Source of the DNA: an uncultured Oxalobacter sp.
GTDB taxonomy: Bacteria; Pseudomonadota; Gammaproteobacteria; Burkholderiales; Burkholderiaceae_D
Direction of reading: 5' to 3'
Assembly: GCA_934401755.1 (NCBI GenBank)
Contig: CAKRSU010000011.1
Span: 1-53,603 of the forward strand
DNA length: 53,603 nucleotides
In this document: one piece after another, positions 29,138 to 37,834 of the stretch
Position numbering within the stretch: position 1 is the first letter of the stretch
How the letters are laid out: the number at the start of each line of letters is the position of its first letter
Translations under genes and position numbers: made by a program
The notes under the pieces: generated by a model
The model's database searches: none
The model's input: the letters and a program-made list of their open reading frames with translations, nothing else
What the model was told of the DNA's origin: nothing

Positions 29138-30799
29138 TTATTTTGATTCATCTTTAATGAGACCTGGTTTCACTTGCAGTCTGACTCGCATATTCTTACC
29201 TGTAGTTGAATATCCACGAACCACATTAAATACCTGACGATCTGCAACTTCCACTTCAATATCTTGATCTTTTGCCCCAGCTTGTTTAGCCTTAGCAATT
29301 AATTTTTCAGTTCCCAATGCAATAGCATCATCAATTGTAAAGCGTCTTGAAATTTCTTGCTGAATTCCTTCTTCTGCAATGCTTAAAACTTGAGCTTCAG
29401 TATCTGCCACCAAATTCAGTTCAACAGTCGTCCGAGCAGTTGCCGCTCCACTCGCATTAATGACATCTGAATCACTTGGAACGATTGCAGGAATTTTCAT
29501 CATCGAAGCAATACGATCTGCCATATAAGGAGCAGGCCCACCGACGACTAAAACCTCCTTAGGTGTAATCTTTCTACCTTCAAGTAATTCATGAATTGTA
29601 TAAACAGGTTTACTATTAATCTCATTAAGCATTGCATTGATTTTATCAACAATCAATCGACAAGCTAAATCAACAACCTGATTAGCAACAGTTTCTGGCG
29701 TACTATTCATTTCTGATGCTAACTGTTTCATTGCGTCCATTGCCTTGGCTTTATCCCCAATATCGGCAATCCCTAAAACAATAAGCGCATCAGTTGTTGT
29801 TGGTACAGGACCGCCAAATGCCATAGCAGCCCCCTTACGTTCCGGTCCTAATAATAAAGTCCCATTTTCCACTCGTACATAACTGTCTCCGCCCACACCA
29901 ATAGAATGGGTCAACAAACCACGAACTGACGTTTTATGTCCTTCAATCGTAATTCCTTGAGGTTCTAATAAAGGAACACCATCTGCAAACAAAGCAATAT
30001 CTGTCGTTGTTCCACCAATATCCACAGAAATTGAATCCTTATCCGTAGCAACATGAGGCAAAACCCCCATAATAGTTGCTGCTGGCCCCGATAAAATTGT
30101 CTGAACAGGCGTTTCTCTCGATAAATTCACATCGATTGTCCCTCCATCCGCTTTTAGAATATATAAAGGAACATCAATGCCAATCTTGCTCATATAATCA
30201 TTTAACTGATCAGCAAGTCGCTGCTGTAAACGCCAAACAGCTTCGTTTAAATAGGTTGTTGTAATACGACGAGGAAAATTTAGCGCTCCAGAAAGCTGGT
30301 GACTTTGAGAAATATGTTCTGCCATATCGCTCATTGCATGAGAAACCTCTTTCTCATGAGCGGGATTACGAGTAGAAAATTTACCAATAATCGCAAAATG
30401 CTGAATTCCCTCTTTCTTAAATTTTTCTTTTAAGCCAGTCAACTCTCCATTATTAGGAGCTTCTGCCTCTATACCACGATGACTCATATAACCGCTTATA
30501 TAGCTGGCTAATTCAGTCAAAGGCAAATCCTTAGGCGACACACCTGGACCATTCATGACAATTAGACCAACTTTATCCAATTGATTCTGGACAACAGCAT
30601 TGGTTGTCAAAGTCGTAGACAGAACAATTCGTTGTAATTTTTTAAGATCTTCTGGTTTGGCAACAGCTTCAGTTGCCATTAAAACAGATTTGAGAATATT
30701 TTCCTTGTCAGTCAATACCTTGGACTTACGAATAATTGTTCGATTTTCCATTAAAACCGAATCGGTATGCGTGCCCCCCACATCAATGCCAAGAATCAT
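29138..30799 (-). CDS. Hydantoinase/oxoprolinase family protein, HyuA-like
   Basis: A 553-residue ATP-dependent member of the ASKHA-fold hydantoinase A/5-oxoprolinase family. Both phosphate-binding motifs are present: GIDVGGTHTDSVLM at the N-terminus and SVDIGGTTTDIALFADG in the middle, followed by GIGGDSYVRV. The typical HyuA that opens cyclic imides is about 680-720 residues and works with HyuB. This protein is short and has no hyuB beside it, which matches the stand-alone short branch. The ATG at 30799 is chosen since AGGAG lies 6 bases upstream; another ATG two codons earlier has no spacing. It is the first gene of a two-gene unit with the deacetylase-fold protein. The substrate is unknown. 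Confidence 0.88.
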   Translation of the reverse strand: MILGIDVGGTHTDSVLMENRTIIRKSKVLTDKENILKSVLMATEAVAKPEDLKKLQRIVLSTTLTTNAVVQNQLDKVGLIVMNGPGVSPKDLPLTELASYISGYMSHRGIEAEAPNNGELTGLKEKFKKEGIQHFAIIGKFSTRNPAHEKEVSHAMSDMAEHISQSHQLSGALNFPRRITTTYLNEAVWRLQQRLADQLNDYMSKIGIDVPLYILKADGGTIDVNLSRETPVQTILSGPAATIMGVLPHVATDKDSISVDIGGTTTDIALFADGVPLLEPQGITIEGHKTSVRGLLTHSIGVGGDSYVRVENGTLLLGPERKGAAMAFGGPVPTTTDALIVLGIADIGDKAKAMDAMKQLASEMNSTPETVANQVVDLACRLIVDKINAMLNEINSKPVYTIHELLEGRKITPKEVLVVGGPAPYMADRIASMMKIPAIVPSDSDVINASGAATARTTVELNLVADTEAQVLSIAEEGIQQEISRRFTIDDAIALGTEKLIAKAKQAGAKDQDIEVEVADRQVFNVVRGYSTTGKNMRVRLQVKPGLIKDESK

Positions 30800-31093
30800 A
30801 AGCATCTCCTAGTCAATAATTTTATGGAGAATTTCAAAATGAGAATCTAACCATATGTTTTATGAATGAACCAAATTCAGTAAGTACAACGAAAAACGAG
30901 TCCAAAAATTCTGAATATCATCTTTTTTGAACCGTCCATCTATGAACATCACTTAAGCATTGTATCATTCATGATAAAAAACAATCCTTAATTTCGCCGA
31001 TATTTCAAAAGAAATAATAATCTTTCGCTTATTTAGTTAATAATATTGTCTAAATCCTGACTAACCTTTTTTATTCGAAAATAGTGTATTCGG

Positions 31094-32350
31094 TTAGCTT
31101 TTACGCCTAAATACCGCCGCAAAAAAACCATCTGTTTGATGTTTATGGGGCATTAATTTTAAAAATTCCCCCATTTCAAGATTAATTTTTGCTTCATCCA
31201 ATATTTGATTCATTGGAATCAATTCATAATTACTATGTTTTTTAAGAAAATCTACTGCAACAGCATCATTTTCAATCGCCAACAAGCTACATGTTGCATA
31301 AATTAAACGCCCTCCAACTTTTACGAGACGTGCCGCTGATTCTAAAATCTGACGCTGTCTTTCACTTATTTCAATAACAGATGCCTCTGTTTGTCTCCAC
31401 TTAAGATCTGGATTGCGACGAAGTGTTCCCAGACCGCTACAAGGTGAATCAACTAAGACTCGATCTGCTTTTTTTGTCAAACGTTTAATCTTTGCATCAT
31501 GTTCATGAGCAATCTTAATAGGATGGACATTAGAAAGACCACTTCGAGCAAGGCGAGGTTTCATATTCGCCAATCGCCTTTCAGATACATCAAAAGCATA
31601 AAGTCGACCAGTATTACGCATTGCCGCACCTAATGCCAATGTTTTTCCACCTGCTCCAGCACAGAAGTCAATCACCATTTCTCCCCGTTTTGCCCCCACA
31701 ATCTGTGCAAGTAATTGACTGCCTTCATCTTGAACTTCAACGCAGCCACTCTTAAAAAGCGGCATATGCTGAAGACTTACTTTTTGGGCAAGACGAACAC
31801 CAGAAGAAGCATAAGGAGTCGATTCACAATTGACCGGAATACGTTTTAAAATATCGATAGCATTTTCTCGTCGACATTTCAATGTATTAACTCGCAAATC
31901 TAATGGCGCAGGCGTATTTAATACTGATGCCATTTCCAATGTTTCTGCCTCTCCATACTGCTGAATAAAATAGCGATATAGCCAATCAGGTAAATTAGTC
32001 TGCAACTTTGTTGGCAATTGTGTGCGATCAATCGTATGAATATGTTCAAGCCATTCTCGCTCATTTTCAGTGATATCCGTTAAAGCATCAATCGGATAAA
32101 GATCGGACAATCCCATTAACGCTAATCGCCTCGTATAAGCCCCGCTACCTGACTCCGCAAAATGACTATAAATTAAACGATTGCGTAAAACGATATAAAT
32201 AGACTCTGCAATAGCAGCTCGCTCACGCACACCTAACTTAGGATGTTCTCGAAAATAACGAGAAATTAATGCATCAGCAGGCCCGGTAAATTGCAAAACT
32301 ATTTTCAAAATGCGTTCAATATGAGCAAAAACCCAAATCGGCAATTTCAT
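31094..32350 (-). CDS. rsmB: 16S rRNA m5C methyltransferase, RsmB/NOP2 family
   Basis: S-adenosylmethionine-dependent RNA cytosine-5 methyltransferase, probably for C967 of 16S rRNA. It has 418 residues. The first ~130 form a NusB-like RNA-binding domain, then comes the Rossmann methyltransferase core with the SAM loop FCAGAGGKTLAL and the two catalytic cysteines in DSPCSGLGTLRRNPDLKW and ATCSLLAIEND. The start lies 2 bases after the purN stop, so the pair is coupled. purN-rsmB adjacency is common in Burkholderiales, although there a DUF3108 gene often lies between; it is missing here. Confidence 0.9.
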   Translation of the reverse strand: MKLPIWVFAHIERILKIVLQFTGPADALISRYFREHPKLGVRERAAIAESIYIVLRNRLIYSHFAESGSGAYTRRLALMGLSDLYPIDALTDITENEREWLEHIHTIDRTQLPTKLQTNLPDWLYRYFIQQYGEAETLEMASVLNTPAPLDLRVNTLKCRRENAIDILKRIPVNCESTPYASSGVRLAQKVSLQHMPLFKSGCVEVQDEGSQLLAQIVGAKRGEMVIDFCAGAGGKTLALGAAMRNTGRLYAFDVSERRLANMKPRLARSGLSNVHPIKIAHEHDAKIKRLTKKADRVLVDSPCSGLGTLRRNPDLKWRQTEASVIEISERQRQILESAARLVKVGGRLIYATCSLLAIENDAVAVDFLKKHSNYELIPMNQILDEAKINLEMGEFLKLMPHKHQTDGFFAAVFRRKS

Positions 32351-32352
32351 TA

Positions 32353-32997
32353 TTAAGCTCCCATCAAAGCAAATTCTTGCGACTTAACAATTTCTGGCGA
32401 AAGCACGACTTTGCCGTTTTGCATCATAACCTGCTCATTAATTATCCATCTAACAACACGTGGATAAATTCGATGTTCTTGTTTGAGAACACGATCTGCC
32501 AAAATATCTTCATTATCATCAGGTAATACAGGCACAACTGCTTGCGCAATAATAGGACCTCCATCTAACTCTGGCGTTACAAAATGAACTGTTGCGCCAT
32601 GCACCCGAACTCCAGCATCAATCGCTTGTTGATGAGTATGCAATCCTCGAAAATTAGGTAAAAGCGATGGATGAATATTCAGTAGGCGCCCCATATAATG
32701 TTCAACGAAACTTGCTGTCAAAATACGCATAAATCCCGCTAACACAATAACATCGGGACAATATGAATCAATTATTCGCATTAATGCAAAATCATAAGAT
32801 TCTCTATCTGAATAATCCTTATGATCAACGACTGCTGTTGATATTCCTTGATTTTTAGCAAACATAAGACCTGCTGCATCCGCACGATTACTAATTACAG
32901 CACTAATTTCTGCATTCCATTTCTCTTGCTGACATTTTTGAACAAGAGCTTGCATATTGCTGCCGCGTCCTGAAATAAGAATAACAATTTTTTTCAT
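32353..32997 (-). CDS. purN: Phosphoribosylglycinamide formyltransferase
   Basis: Transfers the formyl group of 10-formyltetrahydrofolate to GAR in purine synthesis. It has 214 residues. Family signatures are complete: ISGRGSNMQALV at the start, VLAGFMRIL, and the catalytic block with HPSLLPNFRGLHTHQQAI, HGATVHFV and ELDGGPIIAQ (Asn, His, Asp). It belongs to a minus-strand run of housekeeping genes and precedes rsmB by 2 bases. No clear ribosome site is visible before the ATG, which sits in an A-rich stretch. Confidence 0.95.
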   Translation of the reverse strand: MKKIVILISGRGSNMQALVQKCQQEKWNAEISAVISNRADAAGLMFAKNQGISTAVVDHKDYSDRESYDFALMRIIDSYCPDVIVLAGFMRILTASFVEHYMGRLLNIHPSLLPNFRGLHTHQQAIDAGVRVHGATVHFVTPELDGGPIIAQAVVPVLPDDNEDILADRVLKQEHRIYPRVVRWIINEQVMMQNGKVVLSPEIVKSQEFALMGA

Positions 32998-33071
32998 TTT
33001 TTTTGATATTATTAATTAACGTCGCATAGACATACTGTTAATGTTTTATGCATAAAATCCCAAAAACCGCT

Positions 33072-33911
33072 CTACTTTCGCCAACATCCGCCACTAACCC
33101 TATTGATACCCGCTAAATCTTGCCAACTTTGTACACAAGTAAACCCATATTTAACCAACATGCTCTTAACGTCTTCCGCTTGATTATAACCATGCTCTAA
33201 AAAAAGCCATCCGTTCATTTTTAAAAATTGAGGCGCTTCTTTAATAATCGTTTCTAATGCAGATAATCCATTACGAAAATCAGTTAATGCTTTTTTAGGT
33301 TCAAAACGTAAATCTCCCTGCAAAAGATGCGGATCCATTGAATGAATATAAGGCGGATTAGATACAATAACATCAAAAACATCTTTAATATCTAATGCAT
33401 TAAACCAATTTCCTTCACGAAAAGAAATCCTTTTTTCATCATGAAGAATTTCTTTAGCATTAAGGCGAGCAATCGTTAAAGCTTCTCTAGAAAGATCCGT
33501 CGCAATGATCATCGCATCAGATCTTTCATGCGCAATAGATATCGCTATTGCTCCAGATCCTGTCCCTAAATCGACAATATTCCCTTGCTTTGGTAAATAT
33601 TTTATGGCAAGTTCAACTAAAAGTTCTGTTTCTGGGCGAGGAATCAAAACATCGGATGAAACATGAAACGGTAACCCAAAAAATTCTTTTATCCCCGTAA
33701 TATAGGCAATAGGCTCTCCTGCCTGTCGTCTTACGAGCAATTTATTGAGTTGGTTCATTTCATCTTTTGCTAAAGGATAATCTGGATGGGCAATTTGTTG
33801 GACATGTGTTAACCCGATCGCTTGTTCAATGAGAATTCTTAATTCCAAAGCACTAATGGTTTCTTTGCCAAACAATGTTCTAAGCGTAATTCCCTCTCTA
33901 AAACAATCCAT
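33072..33911 (-). CDS. prmC: Release factor glutamine methyltransferase
   Basis: Methylates the glutamine of the GGQ motif in release factors RF1 and RF2. It has 279 residues. An N-terminal five-helix domain (1-80) is followed by a SAM-binding fold with VDLGTGSGAIAISIA and the catalytic NPPYI motif. Upstream on the same strand are dsbB and prfA. In most betaproteobacteria prmC follows prfA directly; here dsbB lies between them. The last residues (GINRVSGGCWRK) are more basic than usual and include a cysteine, which is minor. Confidence 0.94.
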   Translation of the reverse strand: MDCFREGITLRTLFGKETISALELRILIEQAIGLTHVQQIAHPDYPLAKDEMNQLNKLLVRRQAGEPIAYITGIKEFFGLPFHVSSDVLIPRPETELLVELAIKYLPKQGNIVDLGTGSGAIAISIAHERSDAMIIATDLSREALTIARLNAKEILHDEKRISFREGNWFNALDIKDVFDVIVSNPPYIHSMDPHLLQGDLRFEPKKALTDFRNGLSALETIIKEAPQFLKMNGWLFLEHGYNQAEDVKSMLVKYGFTCVQSWQDLAGINRVSGGCWRK

Positions 33912-33923
33912 AAATTAACCTTA

Positions 33924-34418
33924 TTAAGTCCCTTGATAGGCCAGTTTAAATAAAAAAACAGTAAAAATAACAAACCAAATCAATGCCCACTGAGGAGGAT
34001 TAAAAAATAGAAATGCTTCAGGCACATCACTGCAAAAACTTTCGGCTTGAAAGAGAATAGGAATAATTTTCGCAGGCCATAAATTATTTACAATATCTTC
34101 AAGAGCATCTTTCCCACATTGAATACTGGGATGAGCAATCACCCATAACTGATAAGCAGAAAGATAAATACCCACTAAAGAAGCAATGCTTCCTAATATT
34201 GAACAAAGCCGTATTTTTTTCGAAAAAGCGCCGAATAAACTAACTCCGCCTATTACAATAAACATATAGCGCTGAAGAACACAAAGTGTACAAGGCAATT
34301 CTAATTTAACAATCTGTAAATATAAGGCCACTAAAATAAACCCGGCACAAAGAGTGGCAATTAAAAACAGCAAACGATTTGCCTTTTTAAAAAGGTTTAA
34401 TAGGTTGCGCACTCTCAT
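33924..34418 (-). CDS. dsbB: Disulfide bond formation protein B
   Basis: Inner-membrane quinone reductase that reoxidises DsbA. It has 164 residues and four hydrophobic helices. The two redox pairs are present: CTLC at residues 43-46 in the first periplasmic loop, and Cys101 with Cys129 in the second. The order matches E. coli DsbB. It sits 7 bases after prfA and 12 before prmC on the same strand, so it is inside the translation-termination operon, an uncommon place. No dsbA is in the window. Confidence 0.93.
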   Translation of the reverse strand: MRVRNLLNLFKKANRLLFLIATLCAGFILVALYLQIVKLELPCTLCVLQRYMFIVIGGVSLFGAFSKKIRLCSILGSIASLVGIYLSAYQLWVIAHPSIQCGKDALEDIVNNLWPAKIIPILFQAESFCSDVPEAFLFFNPPQWALIWFVIFTVFLFKLAYQGT

Positions 34419-34425
34419 TTTTCTT

Positions 34426-35508
34426 TCAAAGATTTTCGCCTAACTTAGCCAATAATTCTGCTTGTCTTTCGGAAACGAGCGCATTTATTAATTCATCCAA
34501 ATCACCATCCATGATAAATTCCAACTTATAAAGTGTTAAATTAATACGATGATCTGTAACACGTCCTTGTGGAAAATTATAAGTTCTAATACGCTCACTA
34601 CGATCGCCAGATCCAATCAAACTTTTTCGTTCGGCTGCTTCTTTAGCATGTTGCTCTTGCATTTGTTTATCTTTTATTCTTGCCGCTAATACTGATAATG
34701 CCTGCGCCTTATTTTTGTGTTGACTGCGATCATCTTGACATTCAACCACTATGCCTGTAGGAAGGTGAGTAATACGAACAGCCGAATCGGTTTTATTAAT
34801 ATGCTGCCCTCCCGCTCCAGATGCCCTGAAAGTATCAATACGAATATCGGTTGGATTAATTTGTACATCACTCACATCATCCGCTTCCGGCATAACAGCA
34901 ACCGTACAAGCCGATGTATGAACTCGTCCTTGAGTTTCAGTTACAGGAACACGTTGAACTCGATGTCCTCCCGATTCAAATTTCAATTTAGAATATACAC
35001 TATCGCCCGACAATCTCACGATAACTTCTTTATATCCCCCCAATTCAGACATCGATGAAGATACAATATCAACTTTCCAATGATGCTTTTCCGCATAACG
35101 AACATACATGCGTAAAAGATCACCCGCAAATAATGCAGATTCATCTCCCCCTGTCCCTGCTCTGATTTCCAGAAAAATATTTTTATCATCATTGGGATCT
35201 TTGGGAAGTAGCAATATCTGGAGTTTTTCTATAATCTCAGCGAGATTCTTTTCGCCATTATCAATTTCTTGCTGCGCAAAACTTTTTACTTCAGGATCAT
35301 CAAGCATTTCCTTTGCCGTTTCAATATCTGCCATTATTTGCCGATATTGATTGAATAAAGCAACAATAGGTGATAATTCTGCATACTCTTTATTCAATTT
35401 CCTATATTGAGTCTGATCAGATACGATCTCTGGAAGTGTCAGAAGTTCATTAATTTCGGTTAAACGATTGGACAAATTTTCCAATCTTACCCACATTGTC
35501 GGTTTCAT
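34426..35508 (-). CDS. prfA: Peptide chain release factor 1
   Basis: Recognises UAA and UAG stop codons. It has 360 residues from ATG 35508, the usual RF1 length and the usual MKP start; the frame opens six codons earlier. The PXT-type recognition segment ([15 protein letters not shown]) and the catalytic [15 protein letters not shown] motif are complete. The sequence reads strongly as betaproteobacterial, which supports the taxonomic guess. It leads prfA-dsbB-prmC. hemA, which precedes prfA in many Proteobacteria, is replaced by a response-regulator-like gene. Confidence 0.96.
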   Translation of the reverse strand: MKPTMWVRLENLSNRLTEINELLTLPEIVSDQTQYRKLNKEYAELSPIVALFNQYRQIMADIETAKEMLDDPEVKSFAQQEIDNGEKNLAEIIEKLQILLLPKDPNDDKNIFLEIRAGTGGDESALFAGDLLRMYVRYAEKHHWKVDIVSSSMSELGGYKEVIVRLSGDSVYSKLKFESGGHRVQRVPVTETQGRVHTSACTVAVMPEADDVSDVQINPTDIRIDTFRASGAGGQHINKTDSAVRITHLPTGIVVECQDDRSQHKNKAQALSVLAARIKDKQMQEQHAKEAAERKSLIGSGDRSERIRTYNFPQGRVTDHRINLTLYKLEFIMDGDLDELINALVSERQAELLAKLGENL

Positions 35509-35561
35509 TGTTATATCGCCGTTCAATCTAGAAACATTAATTAAGTATTATGCGGAAATAT

Positions 35562-36245
35562 TTAAACACGATGAAGTAAATATCCATAACCATACAGCTG
35601 GTCAAGAACATAACCATACGCCCCATCTTTTAATCCTAATCGATTTCTTACACGGGACACATGCGTATCAACTGTCCGCCCCATTTCATGAGAAGAATCT
35701 GCCCAAATAACATCAAAAATTCTTTTTCTAGATACCGCTTGCTCCAGATGACTAAACAGAAAATAAGCAACTTCATATTCTTTAGATGCTAGAAAAATTT
35801 CTTGACCTTCTCGAAATACTTGATTGGGAAAAGAGGAAAATTGATAAGGAGATGCATTTAATATTTTTGAAGCAATTATTTCTGGATATTTTCTTCTAAG
35901 TAATACTCCTATTCTTGCAATCCACTCATCAGCACGAACAGAATCAGAAAGCCAATCATCTCCGCCTATCTGCAGCAATGAATGAATCAAATCGATTTGG
36001 GATGTTTGCGCAACGATTATGATAGCTAATTGAGGATAATGCAATCTGAGTTGCATGATCCAATTTCTTTTAACTTTTTCTGGAACGGTCAATCCCAATA
36101 CAAAAATTCCTTGAAGTGCTTGATCAGGATAATGCGACAAAAAACTATGAAAACCAGACGTCATAGAAATTTTTACACAATCAAATCCTGCTCGATGCAA
36201 ACTATTTTCTATGCTTAAATGGGTATTACCTAAATAAATTTTCAT
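35562..36245 (-). CDS. Atypical OmpR-family response regulator without phosphorylation site
   Basis: A 227-residue protein. The C-terminal ~100 residues form an OmpR-type winged helix (RTVDTHVSRVRNRLGL, then QLYGYGYLL). The N-terminal ~115 residues have receiver-like length and pattern but lack the acidic start pair, the phospho-accepting Asp (the segment is GIFVLGLTVPE, residues 46-56) and the conserved Lys (Asp101 in GGDDWLSDSV). It is therefore likely to be phosphorylation-independent. No histidine kinase is nearby. Its ATG overlaps the TGA of the acetyltransferase gene, so the two are coupled. Targets are unknown. Confidence 0.82.
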   Translation of the reverse strand: MKIYLGNTHLSIENSLHRAGFDCVKISMTSGFHSFLSHYPDQALQGIFVLGLTVPEKVKRNWIMQLRLHYPQLAIIIVAQTSQIDLIHSLLQIGGDDWLSDSVRADEWIARIGVLLRRKYPEIIASKILNASPYQFSSFPNQVFREGQEIFLASKEYEVAYFLFSHLEQAVSRKRIFDVIWADSSHEMGRTVDTHVSRVRNRLGLKDGAYGYVLDQLYGYGYLLHRV

Positions 36246-36724
36246 GATGAATGCAATGCAATTTTATATTTACGTCCTCCTGTCTGATAAAATTTTTCGG
36301 TACTAAAAAAAGCAACCGCACTAGAAAGCGAAAAAAAAGCAGACATTGTTAACTGCAATCGTTGACATTTATATGAACGCGCAAAATATTTAACTTGTTC
36401 TAATAATTGATGCCCAATCTTTCTACGACGAAAATCAGGACGCACATATATCTGATCGAGAATTGTAAATTTCTCTTCCCGAATACCAACAGACATCGGA
36501 AAAGCAACGCTAAATCCTAGCAAATGTCCTTTAGCGCTTCTTGCTAAAAATACGCCATAATCAGGCATATCTAAAAATTCCCGAAGTTTTCTATCATTTA
36601 ATTCTAGATCAGGAATGAAATCATGATAGCCTGCTATTTTAGCAATTTCTTGCTGAAACTCTTTAAGCAATATCTTGATATCATCAATTTGATTTAAATC
36701 TATCCGTTCAATAATCATATTCAT
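36242..36724 (-). CDS. GNAT-family N-acetyltransferase
   Basis: A 160-residue acetyl-CoA-dependent acyltransferase. The pyrophosphate-binding loop is RPDFRRRKIGHQLLEQV at about residues 93-109, preceded by the beta-strand ILDQIYV that is usual in the fold. The substrate cannot be predicted. It overlaps the atypical response regulator by 4 bases (ATGA), suggesting coupled translation and perhaps a regulatory link. The start MNMIIERI has two ATG choices two codons apart, and neither has a clear ribosome site. Confidence 0.82.
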   Translation of the reverse strand: MNMIIERIDLNQIDDIKILLKEFQQEIAKIAGYHDFIPDLELNDRKLREFLDMPDYGVFLARSAKGHLLGFSVAFPMSVGIREEKFTILDQIYVRPDFRRRKIGHQLLEQVKYFARSYKCQRLQLTMSAFFSLSSAVAFFSTEKFYQTGGRKYKIALHSS

Positions 36725-36881
36725 TGCAATTTAAACCCATTTTTCGAATAGACATAAATCCTATAAAAAACTATTTAGAATATAATAAGCTTAGCTTTAC
36801 TGAAATTATTACAACTTTCCTTGCCTCATCACAATACCCTAGTAGCCTAACAATCGCCAAACTCAGCACCTTCATACCCAC

Positions 36882-37529
36882 TTAACGTGAATAAATAGAT
36901 CGTCTCAACAGCTTCCAAAGTCCCCCGCAAATTACTGGAATAACAGCTGCCCCAACACCTAATAAAACAATCGTATTCAAATGATTTCGAATAATCGGGA
37001 TATTACCAAAAAAATAACCACTCGCCGTGAGCCCAATAATCCAAAGTACTGCGCCTAGAAAATTGTATAACTGAAAATGAAACATTTTCATTTTGGTTAC
37101 GCCAGCCACAAATGGTGCAAATGTTCTTACCAAAGGAACAAAACGACATAATGTAATTGTCTTGCCACCATGTTTTTCAAAAAAATCATGCGTATAGTTC
37201 AAAGCTCTTTTATCTATCCACTTATAATCTTTGGTAAATACAGCAGCTCCTATTCTTTTTCCAATCAAATAATTAACGTTATCGCCTAAAACAGCGGCTA
37301 ATAACAGTTCAACAACTAATAATCGAATATCCATTGCGCCCGTTGCACAAAATGCACCAGAAATAAAAAGCAAAGAGTCCCCCGGCAGAAAAGGTACAAT
37401 CACCAACCCCGTTTCACAAAAAATAATAGCAAACAGAAAAAAATAAGCCCATGCACCATATTGAGAAATAATATCTCCCAATACTGCATCAACATGAAGA
37501 ATCAAATCAAATAACTGTATGATATCCAT
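36882..37529 (-). CDS. DedA family membrane protein
   Basis: A 215-residue inner-membrane protein of the DedA/VTT superfamily, members of which act in lipid carrier flipping and membrane homeostasis. Family signatures are clear: CETGLVIVPFLPGDSLLFISG, the membrane-embedded acidic and arginine motifs, and GKTITLCRFVPLVRTFAPFV. About five hydrophobic segments are seen. It stands alone, divergent from mutL. DedA proteins have been linked to polymyxin tolerance in Burkholderia, so it might add to the envelope theme of this window. Confidence 0.9.
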   Translation of the reverse strand: MDIIQLFDLILHVDAVLGDIISQYGAWAYFFLFAIIFCETGLVIVPFLPGDSLLFISGAFCATGAMDIRLLVVELLLAAVLGDNVNYLIGKRIGAAVFTKDYKWIDKRALNYTHDFFEKHGGKTITLCRFVPLVRTFAPFVAGVTKMKMFHFQLYNFLGAVLWIIGLTASGYFFGNIPIIRNHLNTIVLLGVGAAVIPVICGGLWKLLRRSIYSR

Positions 37530-37834
37530 AATCGATTATTTCTAAAAACAAGCAAAAAAGAAATCTACATCACGAATTGTTTTCTGCTAAATCTCAAAAA
37601 CGCCTACCGATAACTTTTTTAACGACATTCAATTAGCCCCATTATGAGCTTTTAGCTATCGTTTAGATGAATTTTTCATTTTACCAGGCCCACTATTCTT
37701 AGATAGATAAAATTTTTATACGATTTGTTAATTGAGTATTTCTATCTAATATTTTGACTGATTGACTGCTATATTTGTTTGATACAAATTAGGTTCAATC
37801 TAACGACTCAATTTTGTCTTACAATAAGTCGATC

